64,000 nucleotides of DNA from Bacteroidota bacterium (GCA_947451115.1 CANFXV010000002.1:1-64000), one strand, 5' to 3'; shown: positions 45,964 through 55,645, counted from the first letter of the stretch. Notes: generated by a model not told the origin, from the letters alone. Program-made: numbers and translations.

Positions 45964-47460
45964 TTACTGCTCCATTAAGTTTTTTAATTTTTTAGACAAG
46001 AAGAACAATACAATAGATGCGGTACCTGCCATAAAAACAAAGAACATAAAAAACTCATGTAAGTTGGTAATTTGGTAGCCTGCAAATGAAGTATGCTTGC
46101 CATTTTCAGGATACAAAGCACTAAATACGCCTGCTAATTTATTCGCAAAAGCATTGGCTGTAAACCATACGGCCATTAACAAAGAGGCAAATTTAATAGG
46201 CGCTAATTTATTCACTAAAGACAGGCCAATTGGCGACAAGCACAATTCTCCAAAAGTATGCATCATGTACATACCTATCAACCAAATCATACTTACTTTA
46301 ATACCAGGCCCTACCCCATCAACGCCTGTGGCAATCCACAAATAACCCAAGGCCAATAAAAATAATCCCGCTGCCATTTTATAAGGAGAAGAGGGTTCGT
46401 GTTTGCCTAACTTAATCCAAAGCCATGCCATCAAGGGTGCCAAGGTCACCACAAAAAGTGAATTCAAAGATTGAAAAAAACTAGAGGGTACTGTAAACCA
46501 TCCGACATTTCTTTGGGTTTGCTCTTCTGCAAAAAAAGTCAAGCTGGCACCTGCTTGTTCAAAGGCACTCCAAAAGAAAACCACAAAAAAGGAAACCACA
46601 AAAATGACCAGCACTTTTTGTTTTTCTATACTACCCAATGATTTATCTGTAAAAACAATAAATGCAATTAATAAAATACAAGCTAAGAGTAAATAAAATA
46701 AATAGCTCACCACTTTCACGTCAATGTAAACTAATGCAATCATAATTAAGGACAAGCCCAATAAAAACAAGAGCATCACTGGAATTTTTTGAAACCATTT
46801 AGGCGCATCCGCAGGCGCTTCGCCTAACAACTTGCCTTCTGGATCACGTAAATATTTTTTCTGAAACAATATTTGCGTCGCCACACTTAATAACATGGCC
46901 ACTCCCCCTGCAAAAAATGCCCATTTAAAATCGCCCGACTTGCCTGTATCTCCAAAAAATCCACAGACAAAGGGCCCGATAGCGCCTCCTGTATTGATAC
47001 CCATATAAAATATGGTATAAGCTGCATCTATTTTTTTATCTCCCTTAGGATATAACTGACCTACCAAACTTGAAATATTGGGCTTGAAAAAACCATTGCC
47101 TGCAATCATACAACCCATTCCAATATAAAATAAGGGCATGGCGAGTCCTGCATTTTCATAAAATTGTCCACAAAAGAATAGTACAAACTCCCCAATGGCC
47201 ATCACCAAGCCCCCTGCAATGATAGAGCGGTTATTGCCCCAATACCTGTCGGCGATATAACCCCCTAAAAGCGGTGTTAAATAAATCAATCCTGTATAAC
47301 TACCATATACTTGTGAGGCAAAAACTTTATCAAACAACAAGGCCTTGGTTAAAAACAAAACCAAAATAGCACGCATGCCATAGTAATTAAAGCGCTCCCA
47401 CATTTCAGTGGCAAACAATACGTACAATCCTTTGGGGTGTTTTTGAGTGGAGGCCGACAT
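45964..47460 (-). CDS. proton-dependent oligopeptide transporter (POT/PTR family)
   Basis: 498 residues with about 12-14 hydrophobic helices. The POT proton-coupling motif EMWERFNYYGMRA lies near the N-terminus, followed by the GGYIADRYWGNN loop and the PTR2-type FYMGINTGGAIGP segment. It imports di- and tripeptides with protons through the inner membrane. Convergent with acs. TTAATTTG at 47484-47491 on the minus strand is a candidate -7 box. Confidence 0.94.
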   Translation of the reverse strand: MSASTQKHPKGLYVLFATEMWERFNYYGMRAILVLFLTKALLFDKVFASQVYGSYTGLIYLTPLLGGYIADRYWGNNRSIIAGGLVMAIGEFVLFFCGQFYENAGLAMPLFYIGMGCMIAGNGFFKPNISSLVGQLYPKGDKKIDAAYTIFYMGINTGGAIGPFVCGFFGDTGKSGDFKWAFFAGGVAMLLSVATQILFQKKYLRDPEGKLLGEAPADAPKWFQKIPVMLLFLLGLSLIMIALVYIDVKVVSYLFYLLLACILLIAFIVFTDKSLGSIEKQKVLVIFVVSFFVVFFWSAFEQAGASLTFFAEEQTQRNVGWFTVPSSFFQSLNSLFVVTLAPLMAWLWIKLGKHEPSSPYKMAAGLFLLALGYLWIATGVDGVGPGIKVSMIWLIGMYMMHTFGELCLSPIGLSLVNKLAPIKFASLLMAVWFTANAFANKLAGVFSALYPENGKHTSFAGYQITNLHEFFMFFVFMAGTASIVLFFLSKKLKNLMEQ

Positions 47461-47512
47461 AGTATGTGGTTATTTAATTGACCCAAATTAATAAAATCCA
47501 TTCAATAAATTT

Positions 47513-47520
47513 TACTTTCG
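47513..47520 (+). promoter_or_regulatory. -7 promoter box of purD
   Basis: TACTTTCG differs from TAnnTTTG by one base and ends 18 bases before the purD ATG. Confidence 0.4.
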
Positions 47521-47538
47521 TGCTTCAAACCTAGATAT

Positions 47539-48822
47539 ATGAATATTTTAATCATTGGAAGTGGTGGTAGAGAAAATGCTTTGGCTTGGAAAATGGCGCA
47601 AAGCCACCAATCTGATGAACTATTCATTGCCCCTGGAAACCCCGGAACTGCTGCATTTGGAACCAATGTCCCCATTCAAGTGAATGATTTTGCTGCGCTC
47701 AAAGCATTGGCCCTCGAAAAAAATATTGAACTCATTGTGGTGGGTCCTGAAGAACCCTTGGTCAATGGGATTTATGATTTTTTTAATGAAGACCCTGCTA
47801 CAGCCTCCATCAATGTGATTGGACCCTCTGCCCAAGCAGCTCAATTAGAAGGAAGCAAGGCCTTTAGTAAACATTTTATGCAAAGACATAAAATACCAAC
47901 TGCTAGCTATGCAGAATTTACCCTTGAAAATTATGAGCAAGGACTTGCCTATATAAGCGCTCATGCCCTTCCCATTGTATTAAAAGCAGATGGACTAGCA
48001 GCGGGCAAAGGAGTCATCATAGCCACTACACACCAACAAGCGCTGACCAGTTATAAAGAAATGCTTCAGGACAAGCAGTTTGGCGAAGCCAGCTCAAAAC
48101 TAGTCATAGAGCAGTTCTTAGAAGGTATTGAAGTAAGCGTCTTTGCCCTAACCGATGGTCATCATTACCAAATCATTGGCCATGCCAAGGATTACAAAAG
48201 AATTGGCGAAGGCGATACAGGATTAAACACAGGAGGCATGGGCTGTGTAAGCCCCGTGCCTTTTATGGATGAGGCCTTTATGCAAAAAGTGGAATCCACC
48301 ATTATAGGGCCTACCATACAGGGCATCAAAGAAGAAGGCCTTGTGTATAAAGGTTTTCTGTTCTTTGGTTTAATGAATTGTGGCGGTATTCCTTATGTGA
48401 TAGAATACAATTGCAGGTTGGGAGATCCTGAAACCGAGGTTATATTACCAAGATTGCAAACCGACTTAGTAAGTCTGCTAGCCGCTACCGATAATGGCAC
48501 TTTGGAAGATGTGAATATTCAATACCAGGAAGGTGCTTATGCCACGGTTATGGCCGTAAGTGCAGGATACCCTGGAGCTTACCCAAAAGACATAGCCATC
48601 CAGGGCATTGAACTTGCCGCAAGTTTGCCAGAAACTTATGTATTTCAAGCTGGCACTGGATTTCAAGAAAATGAAGTGGTGACCAAAGGTGGAAGAGTTT
48701 TAACGGTCACTGCGACTGGGCCTAGCCTAAAAGCAGCCGTCATGAATGCACAAAAGGGCTTGTCAAAGATTCAATTTGAGGGCATGTATTTTAGAAAAGA
48801 TATTGGCTACGAGTTTCCATAA
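47539..48822 (+). CDS. purD: phosphoribosylamine-glycine ligase
   Basis: 427-residue ATP-grasp enzyme that joins phosphoribosylamine and glycine in purine synthesis. N-terminal NILIIGSGGRENALAWK, VGPEEPLVNG, ATP-grasp core ALPIVLKADGLAAGKGVI, FLEGIEVSVFALTDG, DTGLNTGGMGCVSP and EYNCRLGDPETEVILPR. Complete length, single gene. Confidence 0.97.
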   Translation: MNILIIGSGGRENALAWKMAQSHQSDELFIAPGNPGTAAFGTNVPIQVNDFAALKALALEKNIELIVVGPEEPLVNGIYDFFNEDPATASINVIGPSAQAAQLEGSKAFSKHFMQRHKIPTASYAEFTLENYEQGLAYISAHALPIVLKADGLAAGKGVIIATTHQQALTSYKEMLQDKQFGEASSKLVIEQFLEGIEVSVFALTDGHHYQIIGHAKDYKRIGEGDTGLNTGGMGCVSPVPFMDEAFMQKVESTIIGPTIQGIKEEGLVYKGFLFFGLMNCGGIPYVIEYNCRLGDPETEVILPRLQTDLVSLLAATDNGTLEDVNIQYQEGAYATVMAVSAGYPGAYPKDIAIQGIELAASLPETYVFQAGTGFQENEVVTKGGRVLTVTATGPSLKAAVMNAQKGLSKIQFEGMYFRKDIGYEFP

Positions 48823-48860
48823 TTTTTTTTTAAAAAAATATTGATTCATTTGTAAAAAGC

Positions 48861-48891
48861 TTTGTAGTGTAAGGATTTTAGATGAATTTTG
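48861..48891 (+). promoter_or_regulatory. promoter of the mre operon (-33 and -7)
   Basis: TTTG at 48861-48864 and GAATTTTG at 48884-48891 are separated by exactly 19 bases, the classical Bacteroidota -33/-7 spacing. The -7 box differs from TAnnTTTG only at its first base. Transcription would start about 30 bases before mreB. Confidence 0.65.
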
Positions 48892-48928
48892 CTATATTCA
48901 AACTGAACTATTCAAATACTGATGCACA

Positions 48929-49954
48929 ATGGGCTTATTTAACTTTTTTACGCAAGAAATTGCGATGGACTTGGGTACCGCAAATACACTAATCATACAC
49001 AATGATGAAGTAGTAGTCAACGAACCTTCCATTATTGCTTTGAATAGAAACAATATGAAAGAAGTTTTGGGTGTGGGCAAGAAGGCTTTGTTGATGCATG
49101 AAAAAACGCACGAAAGTATTAAAACAGTTCGACCATTGAAAGATGGTGTAATTGCCGATTTCAACGCTGCTGAATTAATGATTCGCGAGTTGATGAAAAT
49201 GATTTATCCAAAGAAGCCTTTGTTTCCTCCTAGTTGGAGAATGGTTATTTGTATTCCTTCTTCCATTACTGAAGTAGAAAAAAGAGCGGTACGTGATAGC
49301 GCAGAGCAAGCAGGTGCCAAAGAAGTTTATATGATTCACGAACCTATGGCAGCAGCTTTAGGCATTGGTATTGATGTGGAAGAGCCTGTTGGAAATATGA
49401 TTATTGATATTGGAGGTGGTACAACAGGTATTACAGTGATCGCACTTGCGGGCATAGTTTGTGATCAAAGTATTCGTATTGCGGGTGATGAATTTACTGC
49501 AGATATTATGGAAGCCTTAAGACGTTACCATAGTTTATTAATTGGTGAACGTACAGCAGAACAAATTAAAATACATGTAGGCGCTGCTTTAAAAGATTTA
49601 GACAATCCTCCTGATGACATGCCAGTCAACGGTCGTGACTTAGTTACAGGTATACCCAAACAAATCATGGTCACGTATCAAGAAGTGGCAGAAGCATTGG
49701 ATAAGAGTATTTTTAAAATAGAAGAGGCCATTTTAAAAGCTTTGGAAACTACCCCGCCAGAATTAGCAGCAGACATCTATCGCAGAGGTTTGTACATTAC
49801 AGGTGGTGGTGCATTGTTGCGTGGCTTGGATAAAAGATTGAGTCAAAAAATTAAATTGCCTGTGCACATTGCAGAAGATCCGCTAAAAAGTGTGGTGCGC
49901 GGAACAGGTATCGCATTGAAAAATTACCAACGTTTTCCATTTATCATGAGATAA
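48929..49954 (+). CDS. mreB: rod shape-determining protein MreB
   Basis: 341-residue bacterial actin. N-terminal amphipathic GLFNFFTQEI precedes the phosphate-1 loop AMDLGTANTLI; IIDIGGGTTGITVIALAG is phosphate-2 and ITGGGALLRGLDKRL the adenosine region. It forms membrane-bound filaments that guide cell-wall elongation. First gene of mreB-mreC-mreD-mrdA-rodA; mreC starts six bases after its stop. Confidence 0.97.
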   Translation: MGLFNFFTQEIAMDLGTANTLIIHNDEVVVNEPSIIALNRNNMKEVLGVGKKALLMHEKTHESIKTVRPLKDGVIADFNAAELMIRELMKMIYPKKPLFPPSWRMVICIPSSITEVEKRAVRDSAEQAGAKEVYMIHEPMAAALGIGIDVEEPVGNMIIDIGGGTTGITVIALAGIVCDQSIRIAGDEFTADIMEALRRYHSLLIGERTAEQIKIHVGAALKDLDNPPDDMPVNGRDLVTGIPKQIMVTYQEVAEALDKSIFKIEEAILKALETTPPELAADIYRRGLYITGGGALLRGLDKRLSQKIKLPVHIAEDPLKSVVRGTGIALKNYQRFPFIMR

Positions 49955-49960
49955 TATCGA

Positions 49961-50815
49961 ATGAAGAATATCATTGGGTTTGTTAGACAAAATTTTACTT
50001 TTCTAAGTTTCTTGATACTACAAATTGTATCACTGGTCATGTTGTCTTCCTACAATAAAACTTACGAAACATTTTTTGGAGGCTGGAGCAATCAAGTCAC
50101 AGGTAATATCAATAAGCAATACAATAGCTGGTCTTATTTTTTTAATTTAAGAAATACCAACGCAGCCTTGATTGCTGAAAATGCAGCACTTAGAAATCAA
50201 TTAGCGCAAAACTTTGTGCCATTTGATACGACTAAAAAAGCAGGTACCCTTGTTTTAAGAAAAGACAGTCTTGAAAAAACTAGAAAGTTTTTTTACTACC
50301 CAGCCAAAGTGGTGGGCAATACGTTCACGCTTCAAAAAAATTACATCATCATTGAAAGAGGTGCTTTACAGGGCGTAAAAAAAGACATGGCGGCCATTAG
50401 TCCTGACGGAAGTATTGTTGGTGTGGTGGTGGAAGTGAATGACAATTACAGCAAAATAATGAGCTTACTTCATCGCAACAGTAAGGTAAGTGCCATGTTA
50501 AAAAAAGACAAGATCGCAGGCAGCATAGAATGGGATGGAGACAACCCCAGTGTACTCGTCTTAAAAAATATCTCCAAGAGTGCAGCACCTAAAATTGGCG
50601 ATTCTGTAATCACCAGTCCTTATTCTTCCAATTTTCCATCACAGTTAATGATTGGTAGAGTCACTTCTATCATCAAAGACCCTTCCAGCAATTACTTGAC
50701 TTTGAATGTAAAATCAACCACGAATTTTTATAATTTAGAATACCTCTATTTGGTAGAAAATAAACGAATGGCCGATCAACAAAACATAGAAAAAAACGAG
50801 CCTAAAAATGAATAA
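49961..50815 (+). CDS. mreC: rod shape-determining protein MreC
   Basis: 284 residues: a single N-terminal membrane helix (about 11-31), a coiled-coil stretch (NTNAALIAENAALRNQLAQ near 65-85) and a periplasmic double beta-barrel domain with AKVVGNTFTLQKNYIIIERG and DGSIVGVVVEV. It links MreB to PBP2 in the periplasm. The mreD start codon overlaps its end by eight bases. Confidence 0.94.
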   Translation: MKNIIGFVRQNFTFLSFLILQIVSLVMLSSYNKTYETFFGGWSNQVTGNINKQYNSWSYFFNLRNTNAALIAENAALRNQLAQNFVPFDTTKKAGTLVLRKDSLEKTRKFFYYPAKVVGNTFTLQKNYIIIERGALQGVKKDMAAISPDGSIVGVVVEVNDNYSKIMSLLHRNSKVSAMLKKDKIAGSIEWDGDNPSVLVLKNISKSAAPKIGDSVITSPYSSNFPSQLMIGRVTSIIKDPSSNYLTLNVKSTTNFYNLEYLYLVENKRMADQQNIEKNEPKNE

Positions 50816-51329
50816 TCTCATAAAGAATTTTTTTAGGTTTGTCTTGTTTTTATTCATTCAGGTAGTGCTACTGAATGAACTGCCCCCATTGCATCAATTC
50901 ATTACTCCTTATTTGTATTTTTTATTTTTATTGTGGCTACCCTTTGGTACCAAAAGAATTACTTTAACCTTACTTGGCTTTTTTACTGGTTATATATTGG
51001 ACTTATTCACGAACACCCCAGGTTTGCACGCTGCTGCTTGCACCCTACTAGGTTATTTTAGACCCACCGTATTGAGTTTGCTATTGTCTCAAGAAGCTTC
51101 TGAGGAAATTAATCGAGAGCCTAGTATTGGCTCCATGGGTTGGGGACCTTATGCTTTTTATATTGTCTCTCTTACCTTCATGCATCATTTCTATTTGGTT
51201 TTACTAGAATGGTTACAATTTGGTTCCTTTGGCTATTTCTTAGGCAAAGTAATTGCTACTACTTTAATTAGCGTACTTTTAATTTTCATTGTGGAGCTGG
51301 CCATGAATCGAAGAAAAATAAAAAGATAA
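50808..51329 (+). CDS. mreD: rod shape-determining protein MreD
   Basis: 173 residues with about five hydrophobic helices, the size and topology of MreD. It begins with IKNFFRFVLFLFIQVVLLNE and is followed ten bases later by mrdA. Identification rests on operon position and topology, because MreD sequences diverge strongly. Confidence 0.88.
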   Translation: MNNLIKNFFRFVLFLFIQVVLLNELPPLHQFITPYLYFLFLLWLPFGTKRITLTLLGFFTGYILDLFTNTPGLHAAACTLLGYFRPTVLSLLLSQEASEEINREPSIGSMGWGPYAFYIVSLTFMHHFYLVLLEWLQFGSFGYFLGKVIATTLISVLLIFIVELAMNRRKIKR

Positions 51330-51338
51330 TCCATCGCT

Positions 51339-53444
51339 ATGTACAATTCCAATCGAGGCCGTATCATTCAAATTATTATCGGAATTGTTTTTGCCTTCAT
51401 TATTGTTCAATTAATTAGCTTACAAATTTTTTCTTCCAAATATGTATTGGCCGCTAACAACAATGCGATTTTTAGAAAAATAATATACCCAGACAGAGGG
51501 ATCATTTTTGATCGTAAAAAAAGAGCCCTGCTTGAAAATACCATCAGTTATGACTTAGTCGTCATCCCCAATGAAGCCAAAGGGGTGGATACCGCTACCC
51601 TATGTGCCATTCTTAAAATTGACAAGGAAGGGTATAACAAAAGAATGATAGAAGTGATTATAAAAAATTCAAGAGTTAAATTAGGAATTTTTGAACCTTT
51701 TCTATCTACAGAAGTATATGCTCAACTTACAGAGAACCTTTACCGTTTTCCTGGATTTTCTTTAAACGAAAGATCAATTAGGAACTATCCATACAATGCT
51801 GCAGCTCATGTTTTAGGTTATGTAGCCGAGGTAGATACCAAATTTTTAGAGAAGCATGCAGAAGAGGGCTATGAGATGGGAGATTATGCCGGCATGACAG
51901 GACTAGAAAAACAATACGAGTCTATCTTAATGGGGCAAAGGGGTGTGAAAAGATATTTAAGAGACAACAAAGGAAAAATTCAAGGAGCTTTTGAAAAAGG
52001 GCAGTTTGACACCATTGCCATTGCGGGAAGAAATTTATATACCAGCATGGATGTGGAAGTACAACAATTGGCCGAAAAATTATTACAACATAAAATAGGA
52101 AGTGTCGTAGCATTAAATCCTAAAACAGGATCTGTGATAGCCATGGCTTCTAGCCCAGGATACAACCCAAATTTATTAACAGGTAATCAAAGAAGGAAGA
52201 CATTTGGTAGATTATTTACCGATACCGCACGTCCTATGTATAATCGTGCCATTAAAGGTCAATACCCTCCGGGCTCAACTTTTAAACCCATGGGCGCACT
52301 CATTGCCTTAGATGAAGGTTTGATAACCCCAAGTTTTGGTTACAATTGTTTTGGCTTGTATACTGCTTGTGGCGACCCCAGAAAATGTGAACATCACAAT
52401 GCAGGCCATGCTGCCAATTTACAATTGGCTTTAGCTAATTCTTGTAACTCATATTTTTTACAAGTATTTAGAATGGCTATTGACAACCCTAAATACCACA
52501 ATGCAAAATTGGGTTATTTGAAATGGAAGCAATACATGAATAGTTTTGGTCTAGGTCGAAAATTAGGCATTGACTTGCCCAGTGAAAACAGAGCAAGTAT
52601 TCCTGATACGGCACAATACAATAGAGACTTTGGTGGTGCTAAGTATTGGAACAGTTGCTATATGCTTACCTTGGGTATAGGCCAAGATAGAATGACGGCC
52701 ACTCCTCTACAATTAGCCAATGCGATGGCCTTTATTGCGAATAAAGGATTTTATTATACGCCCCATTTTATTGATAGTGTAGAAGAAGAAGATGAACTTG
52801 ATAAACAATTATTAGCCAAGTTCAGGGCCAAGCAAGAAGTGACTAAAATACCTACTGAATATTTTGATATTATTAAAGATGGAATGCATGATGTAACTGT
52901 ATATGGTACGGCTGCTTTTATTAAAGTGCCTGGGCATGAATTTTGCGCGAAAACAGGTACTGCACAAAACCCACACGGGAAAAATCACTCCTTATTTGTT
53001 TGTTTTGCACCTAAAGACAATCCTAAAATTGCAGTGGCCGTGATTGTAGAGAATGCAGGCTTTGGCGCCACTTGGGCGGGTCCTATAGCAGGACTAGTCA
53101 TGGAAAAGTATTTGAATGATAGTTTAACCAAAGAAAGTAAAAACAAGGTGGAGTATTTATCCAATGTAGATCTAATGCCTTCGGCAATCAAAGATTGGTA
53201 CATTAGAAACAATAAAACAGAAATGCTAACGCCACTCAATATCAATAACGATGAGTTTTCTGATATTTGGGATATGCAAATGATAGCAGAAACTTTACCT
53301 AGCCAACTTAAAATGGATACGATCAAAAAAACAGATAGTTTTCAAAAGAATCAGCTGCCCACAAAACCAAACCCAGTGGATCAAAAAAATAAAGAAAGCG
53401 CATTGAAACCAAATCAAAAAAAGAAAAAACATAGTTCAAAATAA
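51339..53444 (+). CDS. mrdA: penicillin-binding protein 2 (elongasome transpeptidase)
   Basis: 701 residues. Membrane helix at about 7-28, a pedestal/dimerisation domain with YPDRGIIFDRKKRALLENT, then the transpeptidase: S313-T-F-K316, SxN as SCN in ALANSCNSYFLQ, and K538-T-G. A Cys/His-rich segment (TACGDPRKCEHHNAGH) precedes the SxN motif. A Lys/Asn/Pro-rich tail of about 50 residues at the C-terminus makes it longer than E. coli PBP2. It crosslinks peptidoglycan during elongation, with rodA two bases downstream as glycan polymerase. Confidence 0.95.
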   Translation: MYNSNRGRIIQIIIGIVFAFIIVQLISLQIFSSKYVLAANNNAIFRKIIYPDRGIIFDRKKRALLENTISYDLVVIPNEAKGVDTATLCAILKIDKEGYNKRMIEVIIKNSRVKLGIFEPFLSTEVYAQLTENLYRFPGFSLNERSIRNYPYNAAAHVLGYVAEVDTKFLEKHAEEGYEMGDYAGMTGLEKQYESILMGQRGVKRYLRDNKGKIQGAFEKGQFDTIAIAGRNLYTSMDVEVQQLAEKLLQHKIGSVVALNPKTGSVIAMASSPGYNPNLLTGNQRRKTFGRLFTDTARPMYNRAIKGQYPPGSTFKPMGALIALDEGLITPSFGYNCFGLYTACGDPRKCEHHNAGHAANLQLALANSCNSYFLQVFRMAIDNPKYHNAKLGYLKWKQYMNSFGLGRKLGIDLPSENRASIPDTAQYNRDFGGAKYWNSCYMLTLGIGQDRMTATPLQLANAMAFIANKGFYYTPHFIDSVEEEDELDKQLLAKFRAKQEVTKIPTEYFDIIKDGMHDVTVYGTAAFIKVPGHEFCAKTGTAQNPHGKNHSLFVCFAPKDNPKIAVAVIVENAGFGATWAGPIAGLVMEKYLNDSLTKESKNKVEYLSNVDLMPSAIKDWYIRNNKTEMLTPLNINNDEFSDIWDMQMIAETLPSQLKMDTIKKTDSFQKNQLPTKPNPVDQKNKESALKPNQKKKKHSSK

Positions 53445-53445
53445 A

Positions 53446-54789
53446 ATGTCAGCAAAAACCAACACCGACTTTTCTAAAGGAACAGACCTGGCAGTTATTG
53501 TGCTCTACCTGCTCATGGTGGCCTTAGGTGTGCTTTGCATTTTTATGGTAGAATACAATCCTAGCATAAATTGGAGCAATTCTTTTTTAACTGCTAAAAC
53601 AAATTTTAGCAAACAAATTTATTTTGCCATTTTCTGCGCCTTCATTGCCATTTTTATTTTGCTCTTGGATAGTAAAGTGTTTACTGCTTTAGCCAATCTT
53701 TCCTATGTAGCAGGCATCTTGTTGATGCTGGCTACTTTTGTATTAGGTAAAAACATCAATGGATCAAAAAGCTGGATTCCTATTGCAGGTGGCTTTAATT
53801 TACAACCTGCAGAATTGTGTAAAATATTTACAGCGCTTTTTATCGCCAAGTATATCTCCAAACCCGAAACCGATTTTAAAAAATTAAAGTCACATTTAAT
53901 TGCAGGCGCTGCCATTGCGTTGCCCGCTGTTTTATCTATCATGCAACATGAAATGGGCCTAGCCTTAGTATACAGTGCTTTTATCTTCGCCATGTATCGA
54001 GAAGGGCTCCCTCCTGTCATTTTAGTGATACTGCTTTCCTTTGCAATTTTAGTCATTGCCACTTTATTACTTGAGCCAAGCGTTCTGGCTATTATATTGA
54101 CTGCGATTGCTGCTTTAGTTATTTTTTCGATGATCAAAAAATTCAAAAAAAATAAAAATAAAATTATACTTGTCATTGGCATTTGGGGTATTTGCTTTGG
54201 TACGGTTCGCTTTGCAGTACCTTATATTTTCAACCATGTATTTGAGTGCTATCAAAGTACTAGAATTTACAGCATGGTGGGAAAAGAATATGATTGCGCA
54301 CAAAATAAAAAATCTGCTTCAAACACCAGTGAACGCCATGGTAAAAAACCAGACGATTACAATGTCAAACAAAGTAAAATTGCCATTGGCTCAGGTGGAT
54401 TTTGGGGAAGAGGTTTTTTAAAAGGCACGCAAACCAGGGGCAAATACGTACCCGAACAACATACTGATTTTATTTTTACTTCCTTAGGTGAAGCATTTGG
54501 CTTTGTAGGTACTTTTATATTTTTAAGCTTGTATTTATTTTTCTTGTTCAGGTTAATACGTATCGCCGAAAGACAAAGAAGTGCTTTTTCAAGAGTGTAT
54601 GCCTACAGTGTAGTGGGAATTTTCTTTTTCCATATTGCAGTGAACATCAGCATGACCATTGGCTTGTTCCCAGTAGTAGGCATTCCTTTACCTTTGATTA
54701 GTTATGGTGGATCTTCCATGTTAACTTTTACCGTACTATTATTTATTTTATTAAGATTAGACGCAGACAGGCAAATGGTGCTTCGTTAA
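53446..54789 (+). CDS. rodA: rod shape-determining protein RodA (SEDS glycosyltransferase)
   Basis: 447 residues with about ten membrane helices. SEDS motifs: NGSKSWIPIAGGFNLQPAE, QHEMGLALVYSAF, KIAIGSGGFWGRGFLKGTQ, VPEQHTDFIFTSLGE and the final GIPLPLISYGGSSML. It polymerises lipid II with PBP2. The large extracytoplasmic loop carries an unusual charged insert of about 25 residues (54286-54363) containing a cysteine. Start lies two bases after mrdA. Confidence 0.95.
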   Translation: MSAKTNTDFSKGTDLAVIVLYLLMVALGVLCIFMVEYNPSINWSNSFLTAKTNFSKQIYFAIFCAFIAIFILLLDSKVFTALANLSYVAGILLMLATFVLGKNINGSKSWIPIAGGFNLQPAELCKIFTALFIAKYISKPETDFKKLKSHLIAGAAIALPAVLSIMQHEMGLALVYSAFIFAMYREGLPPVILVILLSFAILVIATLLLEPSVLAIILTAIAALVIFSMIKKFKKNKNKIILVIGIWGICFGTVRFAVPYIFNHVFECYQSTRIYSMVGKEYDCAQNKKSASNTSERHGKKPDDYNVKQSKIAIGSGGFWGRGFLKGTQTRGKYVPEQHTDFIFTSLGEAFGFVGTFIFLSLYLFFLFRLIRIAERQRSAFSRVYAYSVVGIFFFHIAVNISMTIGLFPVVGIPLPLISYGGSSMLTFTVLLFILLRLDADRQMVLR

Positions 54790-54793
54790 TGCT

Positions 54794-54801
54794 TATTTTT
54801 G
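54794..54801 (+). promoter_or_regulatory. -7 promoter box of the MBL gene
   Basis: TATTTTTG, a perfect TAnnTTTG, lies in the 16-base gap after rodA and ends four bases before the ATG at 54806. It suggests the gene has its own leaderless transcript besides any readthrough. Confidence 0.55.
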
Positions 54802-54805
54802 CTTC

Positions 54806-55564
54806 ATGCGTATTCACCCTTTATCAGAAGGCAGTTTTTTTGTAGACCAGTCTAAGGTTTTTGTACCATTTGATAGCAGTCATCAACAAGCTGAAAACAG
54901 ACCCAAGGTGAGTATTTTAGTAGAAGTGCAACCTTTTGTAGTCATTACCGAAAAGGACATCATTTTATTAGATACCGGATTAGGTTACCATAATAAAGAA
55001 GGTATTTTACAAATTCATGCCAATCTGATGTCACTAGGCATCAACCCCTCCTCGGTCACCAAAGTTTTTTTAAGTCATTTACATAAAGACCATCTAGGGG
55101 CCATCAGTTATTTGCACCCCATCCATCAAGAAAGGTATATCAGTTTTCCCTATGCGAAATACTATGTACAAAAAAGAAACTTCGATGAAGTCATAGAAAA
55201 TTCAAAAGATCCCAATGTAAGAATACAGGTGGAAACGCTTGCTGGTTTCAGTGGGGTGGAATGGTTGACAGAAGACGAGGGCGTTATTGATGAACTCATC
55301 CATTATCAAGTAACAGGGGCCCACAGCCCATTTCATCAAGTCGCTTGGATCAAGGAAAATGGAGAAACCCTATTTTTTGGCGCTGATGTTGCGCCACAAT
55401 TGCAACAAATGAAATCCAGGTTTGTGGCCAAATATGACTTAGAGGGTAAAAAGGCGATGGAATACCGGCGAGAATGGTGGGAAAGAGGTCGCAAAGAACA
55501 ATGGACTTTTGCTTTCTACCATGATCTTCAGCATCCCACACATGTTCCTAGTCAAGAACTATAA
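54806..55564 (+). CDS. MBL-fold metallo-hydrolase (lactonase-like)
   Basis: 252 residues. Metallo-beta-lactamase motifs: LLDTGLGYH, the zinc motif SHLHKDHLGA, the histidine in TGAHSPFHQ, and FFGADVAPQ. It resembles N-acyl homoserine lactonase/YtnP-like hydrolases in layout, but the substrate cannot be told. It follows rodA by 16 bases, with its own -7 box. Confidence 0.87.
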   Translation: MRIHPLSEGSFFVDQSKVFVPFDSSHQQAENRPKVSILVEVQPFVVITEKDIILLDTGLGYHNKEGILQIHANLMSLGINPSSVTKVFLSHLHKDHLGAISYLHPIHQERYISFPYAKYYVQKRNFDEVIENSKDPNVRIQVETLAGFSGVEWLTEDEGVIDELIHYQVTGAHSPFHQVAWIKENGETLFFGADVAPQLQQMKSRFVAKYDLEGKKAMEYRREWWERGRKEQWTFAFYHDLQHPTHVPSQEL

Positions 55565-55626
55565 AACGAACATTCATTAGGAATCAATGCTGGCAAGGCT
55601 TTCATGAAACAAAACTTTATTTGCAC

Positions 55627-55634
55627 TACCTTTG
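55627..55634 (+). promoter_or_regulatory. -7 promoter box of ppc
   Basis: TACCTTTG, a perfect TAnnTTTG, ends 11 bases before the ATG at 55646. A GGGAGG (55634-55639) overlaps its last base and lies six bases before that ATG; it could serve as a rare Shine-Dalgarno sequence if transcription starts early enough. Confidence 0.6.
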
Positions 55635-55645
55635 GGAGGCAAATT

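Noticed and set aside
53703-54182. 159-codon minus-strand open frame inside rodA
   Set aside because: It lies wholly within well-supported SEDS motifs of rodA and has no promoter or homologous features; the A/T-rich membrane-helix codons leave the antisense frame open by chance.
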